Below, piece after piece: positions 1 to 8,360 of a DNA stretch of 45,598 nucleotides (its first letter is position 1; the number at the start of each line of letters is the position of its first letter). The DNA lies in NCBI GenBank assembly GCA_023404345.1, contig JAEYCB010000016.1:1-45598 (forward strand), in the 5' to 3' direction. Made by a program: the position numbers and the translations under genes. Source of the DNA: Bacillota bacterium (GTDB lineage: Bacteria > Bacillota > Clostridia > Christensenellales > Aristaeellaceae). The notes under the pieces are model-generated. The model did not search any database. It saw nothing but the letters and a program-made list of their open reading frames with translations, and had not been told where the DNA came from.

Positions 1-66
1 CAGCATATCTGTGCACAGCATTTCTATCGCCTGACGCTGCTCCGCTTCTTTCTTTAGCATCTTCAT
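1..66 (-). CDS. N-terminal fragment of a leftward gene, possibly an IS1182-type transposase
   Basis: Only 22 codons lie inside the window, starting MKMLKKEAEQ and containing RQAIEMLC. The start is supported by an AAGGA box 6 nt upstream and a TATACT -10-like box about 16 nt upstream on the minus strand. From memory, transposases of the IS1182 family often open with a similar IEM-x(5,6)-LVP stretch, so a mobile element is a reasonable guess. The fragment stops before any catalytic residue, so the family cannot be confirmed from the window. Confidence 0.35.
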   Translation of the reverse strand, partial: MKMLKKEAEQRQAIEMLCTDML

Positions 67-85
67 CACCTGTCCTTAGTATAAC

Positions 86-114
86 AAAAAAGGATGCATG
101 ATGCGACCTTTTTT
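86..114. terminator. Bidirectional A/T-flanked stem-loop
   Basis: AAAAAAGG (86-93) pairs with CCTTTTTT (107-114), and the inner bases 95-98/102-105 extend the stem around a TGA loop with one A/A mismatch. Both strands end in a T6 tract, so it can terminate in either direction. It sits directly upstream of the leftward gene at the window edge and of galM on the other strand. Confidence 0.55.
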
Positions 115-123
115 GACAGGCTG

Positions 124-151
124 AAAGGGGCGACAGACCGCCCCTTTTTTT
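124..151 (+). terminator. Rho-independent terminator (rightward)
   Basis: AAAGGGGCG (124-132) pairs perfectly with CGCCCCTTT (139-147) around the loop ACAGAC, followed by a T tract to 151. The T tract is only on the plus strand, yet no rightward gene precedes it in the window. It is either left over from a gene displaced to the left, or it shields galM from read-through. Confidence 0.75.
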
Positions 152-223
152 CTGCCTTTGGCAGGTTTTGCCCTTCTTTCTGCCGAAACCACCACCAAAC
201 CCATTGCAAAGGAGCGAATATGC

Positions 224-1102
224 ATGATCTGCCTGGAACATGAAGGCGCGCAGCTTCGTGTGGCCGAGCTGGGCGGCGAAGTGCGCGGCTATCGCGGGCC
301 CGATGGAACCGAATATCTTTGGAGCGGCGACCCTGCTGTATGGAAGGGCGTTTCGCCGGTGCTATTTCCCGCAATTGGCGCGCTTAAGGATGGGGGAGCA
401 TCCATCGCGGGAGTGCGCTATCCCGTGCCACGCCACGGTTTCGCACGGAATTTGCCCTTCCGCGTTACTGAGCAGGGCGAAGATTTCGTGACCCTTACCC
501 TCAGCGAAACCGCCGAAACCAAACGCCTCTATCCGTTTGACTTCGCCCTGAGCGTTACCCACCGGCTGTGCACGGACGGTTTTGAAACCCGGTTCACCGT
601 GGAAAACCACACCGGTCGCGAAATGCCCTTTCTGATTGGCGGCCATCCTGCCTTTGCCTGTCCCGTGGGAGGCGAGGGAGGCTTTGAGGACTATGTGCTG
701 CGCTTTGAAAAGCCCGAGACCGGCCGCGTCAGCCTGTGTAATCTCGACAGCCACCTGATTGACCGCACCGCTCAGGCTCCTCTGGAGACGGATATGCGCA
801 CCCTGCCACTTTGCCATGCTGACTATGACCGTATCGATACCTATATTTTTGACGGCCTGGAGAGCCGCGCGGTGGACCTTGTCCACAGGCAGACTGGGTG
901 CGGCATCCGCCTAACTTTCGATATGCCGGTGCTGGCTGTGTGGACCATGCCAGGCAAGAACGCGCCCTATGTATGCTTGGAGCCGTGGCAGGGCATGCCC
1001 GCCCTTACGGATGAAACCGGTCGCTTTGAGGACAAGCCATATCATGTATCCCTTGGCGTGGGACAGGCGTTTACCTGTGGCTACCGCATGCGCATTTTAT
1101 AA
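224..1102 (+). CDS. Aldose 1-epimerase (LacX-like galactose mutarotase family)
   Basis: A 292-residue protein of the galactose mutarotase superfamily, LacX-like branch, expected to interconvert alpha and beta anomers of an aldose in the cytoplasm. Visible family features are the PRHGFAR segment with the first conserved His, the GGHPAF segment with the second His, and LEPWQG near the C-terminus, which carries the catalytic Glu. I chose the ATG at 224: AAAGGAG at 208-214 gives 9 nt spacing and the protein then starts at the usual point. An out-of-frame ATG lies at 220. The gene stands alone, converging on era, with terminators on both sides. The LacX branch is often linked to sugar loci; the substrate cannot be told. 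Confidence 0.85.
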   Translation: MICLEHEGAQLRVAELGGEVRGYRGPDGTEYLWSGDPAVWKGVSPVLFPAIGALKDGGASIAGVRYPVPRHGFARNLPFRVTEQGEDFVTLTLSETAETKRLYPFDFALSVTHRLCTDGFETRFTVENHTGREMPFLIGGHPAFACPVGGEGGFEDYVLRFEKPETGRVSLCNLDSHLIDRTAQAPLETDMRTLPLCHADYDRIDTYIFDGLESRAVDLVHRQTGCGIRLTFDMPVLAVWTMPGKNAPYVCLEPWQGMPALTDETGRFEDKPYHVSLGVGQAFTCGYRMRIL

Positions 1103-1123
1103 GGCATAGAAAGGTATAATAGC

Positions 1124-1150
1124 AGCCCCTGCCTATTATAGGCAGGGGCT
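1124..1150. other. Perfect 12-bp stem-loop after galM
   Basis: AGCCCCTGCCTA and its exact reverse complement flank the loop TTA. No T tract follows on either strand, so it is not by itself a classic terminator. It may protect the 3' end of the galM transcript upstream of the terminator at 1193-1214. Confidence 0.6.
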
Positions 1151-1192
1151 CCTGTAACCGAATCCAGCGAATATGTGCGGTGGATTCGGAAG

Positions 1193-1214
1193 CCTTGCAT
1201 AGCAAGGTTTTTTT
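1193..1214 (+). terminator. Terminator for galM
   Basis: CCTTGC-ATA-GCAAGG followed by seven T (1208-1214). It lies between the converging galM and era genes and is oriented for galM. Confidence 0.75.
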
Positions 1215-1265
1215 GAACCTTTTTGCGGCTATGCCATCGGCATGGGGAAAATGTGCTCTGTTGCT

Positions 1266-2153
1266 TTACTCCTTGTCCTCGTATCCCAGGGTACGCAAAT
1301 CCTCCGGCCGGTTGCGCCAGTTTTCGCGCACCTTGACCCACAGCTGCAAATTGACCCGCATGCCCAACAGACCCTCGATGTCCTGCCGCGCTTCCTGGCC
1401 AATGCGCCTGAGCATCGCGCCCTGTTTACCGATGATGATACCCTTGTGCGCAGCGCGCTCGCAATAGATCGTGGCGTGAATCTCCATCAGGTCACCGCGG
1501 CGCTTCATGGCCAGCATTTCCACGCCAATGCCGTGGGGCACTTCGTCGCGCAGGTGAAGCAGCGCCTTTTCACGAATCAACTCGGCGCAAATCAGGCGCT
1601 CGGGCTGATCGGTCACCGCATCAGGCGGGAAATACTGCGGACCTTCGGGCAGGTAACTGACCAGCAGCGCACGAAGCTGCGAAAGTCCGTCGCCCGTCAG
1701 CGCGCTCACAGGCACGATGTCGTCATAGCCTGCATCGGCAAAGCTGTCGATCAGCGCAAGCAGGTTTTCTCGGGGAAGCAGATCAATTTTGTTGAGTACT
1801 AGCGCCTTTTTGACCTTCTGGCCGCTCATTTCCGCGGCGATAGCCCGGTCCTGCTTGCCTACGGCCGTTGCGTCCACCATCACCACCAGCGCATCGATGC
1901 CGCTGAGCGCATCGTGCGCGGCCTTCACCATGTACTCGCCCAGACGGCTGTGCGGGGTGTGCAGGCCCGGCGTATCGAGAAATACGATCTGGCTGTTCTC
2001 GTCTGTGCATACGCCCATGATGCGATTGCGCGTGGTTTGGGGGCGGTTGGAGACAATGGCGATTTTCTCGCCGATCATGGCGTTCATCAGCGTGCTTTTG
2101 CCAACGTTGGGGCGGCCTACGATGGCCACAAATCCTGAATGAAAGGCTGGCAT
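1266..2153 (-). CDS. era: GTPase Era
   Basis: A 295-residue GTPase that binds 16S rRNA and assists small-subunit maturation. GRPNVGKST (residues 13-21) is the G1/P-loop, DTPG is G3 and NKID is G4; the C-terminal KH domain includes the LLGMRVNLQLWVKV region. The ATG at 2153 is preceded by AAAGAGGA at 6 nt and gives the normal Era N-terminus; a longer open frame extends upstream but is not conserved sequence. Era follows the ybeY-cdd fusion by 19 nt, the standard Firmicutes order. The usual next gene, recO, is absent: galM converges on era instead. Confidence 0.97.
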   Translation of the reverse strand: MPAFHSGFVAIVGRPNVGKSTLMNAMIGEKIAIVSNRPQTTRNRIMGVCTDENSQIVFLDTPGLHTPHSRLGEYMVKAAHDALSGIDALVVMVDATAVGKQDRAIAAEMSGQKVKKALVLNKIDLLPRENLLALIDSFADAGYDDIVPVSALTGDGLSQLRALLVSYLPEGPQYFPPDAVTDQPERLICAELIREKALLHLRDEVPHGIGVEMLAMKRRGDLMEIHATIYCERAAHKGIIIGKQGAMLRRIGQEARQDIEGLLGMRVNLQLWVKVRENWRNRPEDLRTLGYEDKE

Positions 2154-2172
2154 GAATCGTCCTCTTTCCGTA

Positions 2173-3066
2173 TTAATCCGGCAGGTCCTTGGGACCAAAA
2201 CCGTGGGGTAACAGAGCGGGCAGTGTCGTTTCTTCCACCAGCCCATCGCCCCAGGTGACCAGCACGCGCAAGCCGGGCGCGAATTCGTTCAGCGCCTGGC
2301 GGCATGCGCCGCAGGGATAGGGTGCTGACCCATTGGAGGCGATGGCGATGGTGGTAAAGTCCCGCGCGCCTTCGCTTACGGCTTTGAACAGCGCGGTACG
2401 CTCGGCGCAATTGGTCAGGCCAAAGCTGGCGTTTTCAATGTTGCAGCCTTGAAACACCCGGCCGTCGGCGCTAAGCAGCGCAGCACCCACGGCGTAGCGG
2501 CTGTAAGGGCAGTAGCTTTGTTCCATAGCCAGGCGTGCCAGGGTCAACAAGTCCGCGTCTGTCACGGCTGCAGGCCCGTCTCCGCGCGCGATTCCGGCCA
2601 TTCCAAGGGCTTTTTCTTCCATGGCGCGCATCTCCTTCTGTTCATGGGGCTCCATATGGTCATAGCCCATCAGGTGAAACAACCCGTGGGCCAACAGATA
2701 GCATAGCTCGCGGCGGGCACTGTGACCATATTCAGCGGCCTGTTCGAGCGCCCGCTGGTAGGAGATCACGATATCGCCCAGCAGGCAGGCACCTAGGTCC
2801 GGGTCGTATTCGGCACGCAGACGCTTTTCACAATTGCGTGCGGTTTTGCCTGCCGGGTAGTTCACCGTGGGAAAGCTCAGCACATCCGTGGCACGGTCTA
2901 CGCCGCGTGTGCTCGCATTGATCTGATGAATCTCCGCGTCATCCGTAAGCACCACGTGAACCGCCAACGGCAGAGCTACGCTTTCGGCGGCCTGGCAGCA
3001 CGCCGCTACCAGCGAAAGGGGAGCGCTTTCAGTCATATGCACGCGCTGTTCCCATTCGATTTTCAT
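2173..3066 (-). CDS. ybeY-cdd: Bifunctional fusion: YbeY endoribonuclease + cytidine deaminase
   Basis: A single 297-residue open frame carries two complete enzymes. Residues 1 to about 155 are YbeY, the metal-dependent RNase that matures the 16S rRNA 3' end, with HGLFHLMGYDH placing the zinc ligands at H127, H131 and H137. Residues from about 168 to 297 are cytidine deaminase, with CPYSRYAVGAALL, zinc ligands C220, C252 and C255 (PCGAC) and proton shuttle E222. The linker contains no stop or frame change. The start overlaps the pgpH stop as ATGA (3063-3066), so translation is probably coupled. In many Firmicutes dgkA lies between ybeY and cdd; it is missing here, so deletion of dgkA could have created the fusion (inference). 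Confidence 0.9.
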   Translation of the reverse strand: MKIEWEQRVHMTESAPLSLVAACCQAAESVALPLAVHVVLTDDAEIHQINASTRGVDRATDVLSFPTVNYPAGKTARNCEKRLRAEYDPDLGACLLGDIVISYQRALEQAAEYGHSARRELCYLLAHGLFHLMGYDHMEPHEQKEMRAMEEKALGMAGIARGDGPAAVTDADLLTLARLAMEQSYCPYSRYAVGAALLSADGRVFQGCNIENASFGLTNCAERTALFKAVSEGARDFTTIAIASNGSAPYPCGACRQALNEFAPGLRVLVTWGDGLVEETTLPALLPHGFGPKDLPD

Positions 3067-5534
3067 TTTTCCGCGCCCTCCTTGTCATCGGGGTCGGAAG
3101 CAACGGTATCCACATGTACGCCGCCATCAGATTCAGCAGCCGGGGGTGTGTCCGTTATGCCGTGGGTAGATTCAGCGTTTGCACTGCCTATTTCCTCACC
3201 ATTAGGGCATGCAACGGCACTTGAATCGGATTCAAGATCCACACTATCACCAGAGATACCCGCAGTGTCTGCGCTGCTGTTTTCCTTGTCGCTCTCCGGT
3301 TGAATGCGGCGCAACTCGCGTTCCTCTACAGGGCTTTCGGCGACTTCGGTCAGCCGGGCCTGGGCGGCTACATGGGCTGCCGCCGTCGGACTGATGGCCG
3401 GATATTCAATGCGTTCATGGAACACGCCATTGAGCACCGTGGCAAACGCCTCGCAGATGCGTGTAATGTCGCGCAAAGACAGGGGCGCATTATCCAACTG
3501 TCCATCATCCAGTTTGCCGCGTACCAGCTTGGAAATAAAATCGCGGATTTTCTGAGGCGTGGGGTCGGGCATGCTGCGCACAGCGGCTTCTACCGTGTCT
3601 GCCAGCATGATAATGGCGCTTTCCTTGCTTTGGGGCCTGCGGCCGTCGTAGCGGAAGTCCGCGATGTCTACGGCCTGTCCATCAGCCTCCTGCAAAGCCT
3701 TGTGGTAGAAGTACATTACCGGCGTATCGCCGTGATGCTCCACGATAATGTCCTGAATTTCCTGGGGCAAGCGGTACTGCTGCGCCATAATCAGACCGTC
3801 GCGGGTATGTGCGGTCACGATGGCGGCGCTTACGTAGGGGTTGGTGTGCTCGTGCGGGTTGTCGCCAATCTGGTTTTCCTTGAAATACAGGGGCCGCTTG
3901 AGTTTGCCGATATCATGGAAGTATGCGCCGGCGCGGGCCAGCAGGGGGTTGGCGTCCACGGCCTCGGCAGCGGCCTCGGCCAGGTTGGCCACGATGATGC
4001 TGTGATGATAGGTGCCCGACGCTTCGATCAGCAGTCGGCGCAGCAAGGGATGGTTGGGGTTGCTGAGTTCCAGCAGCTTGGCCGGGGTAGCCAAATGGAA
4101 GGAAGCCTCCACCAGCGGGTCAAACGCAATGCACAGAATCGAGGCCAGCAGCGCGCTGCCAGCACTCCATAGCGCGTTGGTAAATACGTCCGCTATGGAA
4201 GTATTGGTCATAAACCCGATGGTGAGGATGATGACGATGTTGGCGATCGCCGTCAGAATGCCGCACAGCAGCACCTGCTGGCGGTAAGGTCTGCGTCGGA
4301 TAATGCCCACAGCCAGCAAGCCGCTGATAAAGGCGGTCAGAAGCAGGTTGACCATGGCAGCGCCAAACGTGGTATCACCACCGGCGATGAGCGCGCTCAC
4401 CAGCACACTTACGCTCAGGGCACCGGCAACGCCCGTATTGGCCGAAAGCAGGCCCGTGAGCATCATGGCGCTGAGCAGCGCAGGAGACATGTAGGTATGA
4501 ATCAGCTGTCCCAGAATGCACAGCCCCAGCGTGAGGCACTGGATGAGCATCAGAATTATTAGCCGCCGTGGACTGATCAGCGTTTCGCGGTCAAACAGGT
4601 ACAGAGCTAACAGCAGCACCGCAATGCTCAGCGCCACCAGCAGTACTGCGCCCACATACATCATGATATCAACGTTATCATCATCCAGCATGCCCAGGCT
4701 GCGCAGCATTTCCAGCTGGTTGGCGGTTACGCGTTCACGGGCCAGGACAATGTTCTGCCCCTGTTTGTAGATCACCGGCTCAACGGAGGCACGTGCCTCA
4801 TCGCGCAGCTTTTCGGTGGCCTCCTGGTCGATGACCATGTTGGGACGGATCACCTTGCGCAAAATGGGGGTGACCACATTTTGCAGAAGGTCGATATCGG
4901 TTTTATAGCCGATAATCTGCTGCAGATACTGAATGGATTCGTTCACATACCCTTCGCGGATAGTGGTATTAAGCGTATTTTCCACGGCGGAGGTAATGTT
5001 TTCGGTCATGTCAGCCATCTGCTGGTCAGTGGCGCGCAGCAGCGTGTTGAGCTGATAGTCCGCCAGGCTGATCTGCGTCAAAAGCGAGCGGGCATAGTTC
5101 AGCTCAGCCTCAGCAAAGACGTATTCGGCCTGCTTTTCCGGGTTGCCCGGAGCATACTGCTCCAGCACGCGGCGGCCGTACTGCTGCACGGCGTTGACCT
5201 GTGCAAGCACCGTGGCCAAGTCCTGCATCACTTGCCCGGCTACATCCTCTTTGAAGACATAGCTAGGCTCTACCTGGTTGGCCGCAGCCTCGCGCTGGCG
5301 CGCTGTGCTGATTTCATCCACCACATCCTTGCTGGCAGTAATGGTGGTGTGCGATATATCGCCCACCTTCAAATCATACCGCTGGGGTGTGATGGCCGCC
5401 ATGAACAGGATGCACAGAATCACAGCGCCAATCAGAATCACGTAGGCGCACTGGGCTGTGCGTGAGCGCAGCGAATGGCCCACCGCCTCCCAACTGAACG
5501 CCTTTTTTTTGCGAATGGTATGCTTACCCGGCAT
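3063..5534 (-). CDS. pgpH: HD-domain membrane phosphodiesterase, PgpH/YqfF family
   Basis: An 823-residue membrane protein of the 7TMR-HDED family; PgpH in Listeria hydrolyses c-di-AMP. Order: an N-terminal membrane anchor at about residues 28-48, an extracytoplasmic 7TMR-HDED region to about 290, a cluster of membrane segments at about 290-475, then a cytoplasmic HD domain with THH at about 508-511, the HD pair at 540-541 (YFHDIGK) and EHHGD. The last 90 or so residues are an acidic, Ser/Asp/Glu-rich tail. I chose the ATG at 5534 because GTGGAGG sits 5 nt upstream; the adjacent ATG at 5537 would be too close. The start overlaps the phoH stop by 11 nt and the stop overlaps ybeY, so the operon is tightly coupled. 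Confidence 0.92.
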   Translation of the reverse strand: MPGKHTIRKKKAFSWEAVGHSLRSRTAQCAYVILIGAVILCILFMAAITPQRYDLKVGDISHTTITASKDVVDEISTARQREAAANQVEPSYVFKEDVAGQVMQDLATVLAQVNAVQQYGRRVLEQYAPGNPEKQAEYVFAEAELNYARSLLTQISLADYQLNTLLRATDQQMADMTENITSAVENTLNTTIREGYVNESIQYLQQIIGYKTDIDLLQNVVTPILRKVIRPNMVIDQEATEKLRDEARASVEPVIYKQGQNIVLARERVTANQLEMLRSLGMLDDDNVDIMMYVGAVLLVALSIAVLLLALYLFDRETLISPRRLIILMLIQCLTLGLCILGQLIHTYMSPALLSAMMLTGLLSANTGVAGALSVSVLVSALIAGGDTTFGAAMVNLLLTAFISGLLAVGIIRRRPYRQQVLLCGILTAIANIVIILTIGFMTNTSIADVFTNALWSAGSALLASILCIAFDPLVEASFHLATPAKLLELSNPNHPLLRRLLIEASGTYHHSIIVANLAEAAAEAVDANPLLARAGAYFHDIGKLKRPLYFKENQIGDNPHEHTNPYVSAAIVTAHTRDGLIMAQQYRLPQEIQDIIVEHHGDTPVMYFYHKALQEADGQAVDIADFRYDGRRPQSKESAIIMLADTVEAAVRSMPDPTPQKIRDFISKLVRGKLDDGQLDNAPLSLRDITRICEAFATVLNGVFHERIEYPAISPTAAAHVAAQARLTEVAESPVEERELRRIQPESDKENSSADTAGISGDSVDLESDSSAVACPNGEEIGSANAESTHGITDTPPAAESDGGVHVDTVASDPDDKEGAEK

Positions 5535-6513
5535 CATTGCCTCCACCCTTTCGCGCGCTTTCGTAGGTTTCATAGGCCCGTACCACGGTTTGCACCAGGT
5601 CATGGCGAACCACGTCGGACCGGTTCAACGTTACAATGGCGATTTCGGGAATCCCGCTCAGCACCTCCAGTGCCTGTGTAAGGCCGCTTTGCTTGCCCGG
5701 AGGCAGGTCGGTCTGGGTCACGTCGCCGGTGACCACTACGCGGCTACCCGCGCCAAAGCGGGTCAAAAACATCTTCATCTGTTCAGGTGTGGTGTTTTGC
5801 GCCTCATCCAGGATGATAAAACTATCGGACAGGGTGCGGCCACGCATATAGGCCAGGGGAGCTACCTCCAGAACGCCGCGCTCCTGCAGGCGCTGGTAGC
5901 TCTCCGCGCCCATCATGTCGTAGAGCGCGTCGTAGAGAGGACGCAGGTAGGGGTCTACCTTCTGACTGAGATCGCCGGGCAGAAAGCCCAGCTTTTCGCC
6001 CGCTTCCACGGCGGGACGGGTAAGCACGATGCGCTCAATCTCCTTGTTGCGCAGAGCCACCACAGCCAGAGCCATGGCCAGATACGTCTTGCCCGTGCCC
6101 GCCGGGCCCACGGCGAAGGTAAGCTCATGGTTACGGATGGCGCGCACATATTCGTATTGTCCCAGCGTTTTACAGCGCACGGGACGGCCCCGGTGAGTGA
6201 TGGCCACTACCTCAAAGGCGATGTCATCCAGCCGGTCCAGCTGATCTTCGCGCGCCAGCCTTACGGCATAGCGCAGCGTGGTGCGGTCGATCTGCGCGCC
6301 GCGGGCGCTCAGGTCCATCAGCTTGTCCACCACCCGCGCGGCCAGATCTGCATCCTCCTGCGCGCCGCCGATTTCCAGGTCGGACCCCCGCACCGAGAGC
6401 GTCACGCCCAACTCACCCTCCAAAAGAGAAAGGTTGCGGCCGTTGGCTCCGAAAATGGAAAGATAGGCGTCCATGCCCGTAAGGGGGACGCGGATGGATG
6501 GGGTGACTGTCAA
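5524..6513 (-). CDS. phoH: PhoH family ATPase
   Basis: A PhoH-like P-loop ATPase, 329 residues from the chosen start. Walker A GPAGTGKT lies at about 136-143, Walker B at FIILDEAQN, and the TGD segment and C-terminal RSDVVRHDLV region are typical. The family is linked to RNA metabolism; its exact reaction is not established. The start is uncertain. A TTG at 6513 has GGAGG 9 nt upstream, lies just after the yqfD stop (6530), and gives an N-terminus of family length. ATG codons at 6543 and 6552 are also in frame but overlap yqfD and lack a good ribosome binding site. The neighbours yqfC, yqfD and pgpH are the usual partners. Confidence 0.93.
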   Translation of the reverse strand: MTVTPSIRVPLTGMDAYLSIFGANGRNLSLLEGELGVTLSVRGSDLEIGGAQEDADLAARVVDKLMDLSARGAQIDRTTLRYAVRLAREDQLDRLDDIAFEVVAITHRGRPVRCKTLGQYEYVRAIRNHELTFAVGPAGTGKTYLAMALAVVALRNKEIERIVLTRPAVEAGEKLGFLPGDLSQKVDPYLRPLYDALYDMMGAESYQRLQERGVLEVAPLAYMRGRTLSDSFIILDEAQNTTPEQMKMFLTRFGAGSRVVVTGDVTQTDLPPGKQSGLTQALEVLSGIPEIAIVTLNRSDVVRHDLVQTVVRAYETYESARKGGGNDAG

Positions 6514-6529
6514 AAGCGGTTGCCTCCGT

Positions 6530-7684
6530 TCATGCCGGCGCATCGCCGGCAATATCCATCAGCCATTCCGCAGTGGCGGTTGCGGCCAATGTATCATCTT
6601 CTATCATACAATAATCTACCCATTTGTCAATGATCTCATAGCCATAGAGCAGGGTTTTAAGGCGTTCCAGCGCAGCGTCGCCCGCCTCAGCGCGCACCTC
6701 AGCCTCCGGGCGCCGGGCATATTCCAGACTGACCTCGCGCAGCACCGTGGTTTTCAGCCACACTGGGAAGAAGCAACCCACCACCGGTGTTAGCGTGATA
6801 TAGGCGTTGCTGGCTAGAAAATTGGGCGTTTCGGGCGCGGCAGGCAGCGAAAACCAAGGCGTGCTGATCTGACATACTGTCGCTTCGCGCCCGGTTTCCT
6901 CGCTTCCCATTTCCAGCATGGACATCTCCACCGTATGTTCAAGCCAGCAGCGGGCGATCACCGCGCCCCGCGCAGCCACTGGGACCACAGCTCCGTCTGC
7001 GCTCCGTTCTTCGCCCCGGATGAGTACCTGTCCCGCTCGCACGGCATCACCTGTCTGCACGGCCGCTGTGCCCGCGTAGACCCGTACAGAGTCTACAATG
7101 CCGTCGCGCAGGGCCACTACATCGCCGGGATGGGCGGAGGGCAGGTCCGGCATGGGCACGCCGCGCGTCACGTCCACGACTAGCGTCACGTTGCTCACGT
7201 AGGCATGGAACCATGCTACCTCCGGGTAGCGTAGTGTCAGATCGCGCTCCAGCGCTGATGCGTCCAGCGAGTCACGACGTGCACCGGGCGTATAGCCTGC
7301 CTCCCGCAGATAGGCGGCGATGTCCGCCTGGTACGGTCCCGCACCGTTGATTTCTACCCGCCATATGAACTGCGACAGCACCAGCGCAACTACCAGCGCC
7401 AGCGCAGCCCCCGCCAACGCGCCGGGACGCCGCTTCAATGCGTCAAGAAACGCCGCCAGCTGCGTGGGGCGCACGCTATGCACGCGCCATCCCTTGTCCT
7501 GAGCCAACTGCCGTATCCAGGGAAGGTCGCGCAGATAACAGGCACAGTCCAGCGTGCGCGCATCTGTGCGCCGGGCGCAGAGCAGCGGCATGCCCTCCTT
7601 TTGCAGCGTGTTCATGAAGCGTTCCAGATTCAGGCCCGTCAGCGTAAAGCGGCAGGTGAAAAAGGGCAATCGGGGGATATTCAC
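6530..7684 (-). CDS. yqfD: Sporulation protein YqfD
   Basis: A 384-residue protein matching YqfD in length, topology and neighbourhood. An N-terminal domain of about 90 residues is followed by one clear membrane segment (GALAGAALALVVALVLSQF), then an external region beginning VEINGAGPYQADIAAYLRE, which resembles the FtsQ/POTRA-like part of the family. The GTG at 7684 is preceded by AAAGGATGA and lies 7 nt after the yqfC stop. In Bacillus the yqfC-yqfD pair is expressed in the mother cell under SigE; I could not identify a SigE promoter here. Confidence 0.88.
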   Translation of the reverse strand: MNIPRLPFFTCRFTLTGLNLERFMNTLQKEGMPLLCARRTDARTLDCACYLRDLPWIRQLAQDKGWRVHSVRPTQLAAFLDALKRRPGALAGAALALVVALVLSQFIWRVEINGAGPYQADIAAYLREAGYTPGARRDSLDASALERDLTLRYPEVAWFHAYVSNVTLVVDVTRGVPMPDLPSAHPGDVVALRDGIVDSVRVYAGTAAVQTGDAVRAGQVLIRGEERSADGAVVPVAARGAVIARCWLEHTVEMSMLEMGSEETGREATVCQISTPWFSLPAAPETPNFLASNAYITLTPVVGCFFPVWLKTTVLREVSLEYARRPEAEVRAEAGDAALERLKTLLYGYEIIDKWVDYCMIEDDTLAATATAEWLMDIAGDAPA

Positions 7685-7691
7685 GGCGCGG

Positions 7692-7952
7692 TCATCCTTT
7701 CGGGCGGTAGCACAGCTTTTCGATCTTGCCAAATACGATCAGCCCATCGCGGTCATAGCGCGACAGGGACAGCCTTTGGCCGCTGATGACCAGAAGGCCG
7801 CAGAGGGTTTTGAGCGCCACCTCCGTCTCTGTGCAGGCAAAGATCCCCTGATGCTGCTCCACGATCAGCTTTTCGTCGCCCAGCAACACCGAGCGCGGCC
7901 AGCCCAGCACCAGCTCCTGCGGAATATCCGCACGTTTGAGCTTATCCAGCAC
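7692..7952 (-). CDS. yqfC: Sporulation protein YqfC (YabP/YqfC family)
   Basis: An 86-residue protein of the YabP/YqfC family: compact, all-beta, with the typical core from LIVEQHQGIFACTETEV through GLLVISGQRL to a basic C-terminal end. The start is the GTG at 7952, with GAAGGGGG 7 nt upstream; the open frame continues far upstream but that part is low-complexity, Arg/Pro-rich and unlike the family. It is first in the leftward block yqfC-yqfD-phoH-pgpH-ybeY/cdd-era. Its presence is the main sign that the organism sporulates. Confidence 0.85.
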   Translation of the reverse strand: MLDKLKRADIPQELVLGWPRSVLLGDEKLIVEQHQGIFACTETEVALKTLCGLLVISGQRLSLSRYDRDGLIVFGKIEKLCYRPKG

Positions 7953-8301
7953 GCCGGGGCCCCCTTCCCAAAACGCGGTTTGGGAGAGGATATGCAGCGG
8001 AACGGGCGGGCATGCGGAGTGCAGGGGAAAGAGCGGGGGCAGGGCCCGCCGGTTGTACAATGTTGCGGTGGGCACTGGCCACGCCCGACGCTCGTTTCGC
8101 TTCCCCGCTTCGGGTCGTTTTGTGCTTCGCGCAACAGCCCACAGGGCTGATGCTTCCCTGCGCGTCCTGCCGGGTTTTGGGGCAGAGCCACAAAACCTGT
8201 GCCGCAGCACAAAACGCAAGCGTTGAGAGCCCCCACGAGGGACGCAAGAAACACGGCTATCCACCCCGATGAGTTTATGAACGCCTTCCAAAGCGCGCAT
8301 C
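7953..8301 (-). other. Gene-free leader upstream of yqfC with a branched inverted repeat
   Basis: About 350 nt without a credible gene; the open frames here are Arg/Pro-rich by-products of high GC. It contains a perfect 10-bp inverted repeat, CGTTTTGTGC (8116-8125) with GCACAAAACG (8207-8216). Between the arms are two smaller hairpins, CAGCCC-ACA-GGGCTG (8134-8148) and a CTGCC/GGCAG pair, so an RNA would form a closed multi-branch structure. A third GTTTTGTG-like copy (CACAAAAC) lies near 8189. On the minus strand this would be the 5' leader of the sporulation operon. No known RNA family is recognised. Confidence 0.4.
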
Positions 8302-8340
8302 AAAAAAACCGCCCGCCCCGCACAAACGGGGACGGGCGGT
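8302..8340 (-). terminator. Terminator of the fucose-isomerase-like operon
   Basis: ACCGCCCG (8308-8315) plus CCCCG (8316-8320) pair with CGGGG (8327-8331) and CGGGCGGT (8333-8340), with one bulged A and a 6-nt loop. Seven A at 8302-8308 give a T tract on the minus strand. It ends the operon whose last gene stops at 8361. Confidence 0.85.
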
Positions 8341-8360
8341 CGAAAGGTCCGTCAGATCAA

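Noticed and set aside
5524..6633. Rightward open frame of 391 codons (5458-6633) over phoH
   Set aside because: Antisense to a well-defined PhoH protein; no supporting start signal.
7953..8303. N-terminal extension of yqfC by about 117 codons
   Set aside because: The extension is Arg/Pro-rich, unlike the YabP/YqfC family, and a GTG with a good ribosome binding site at 7952 gives the normal length.
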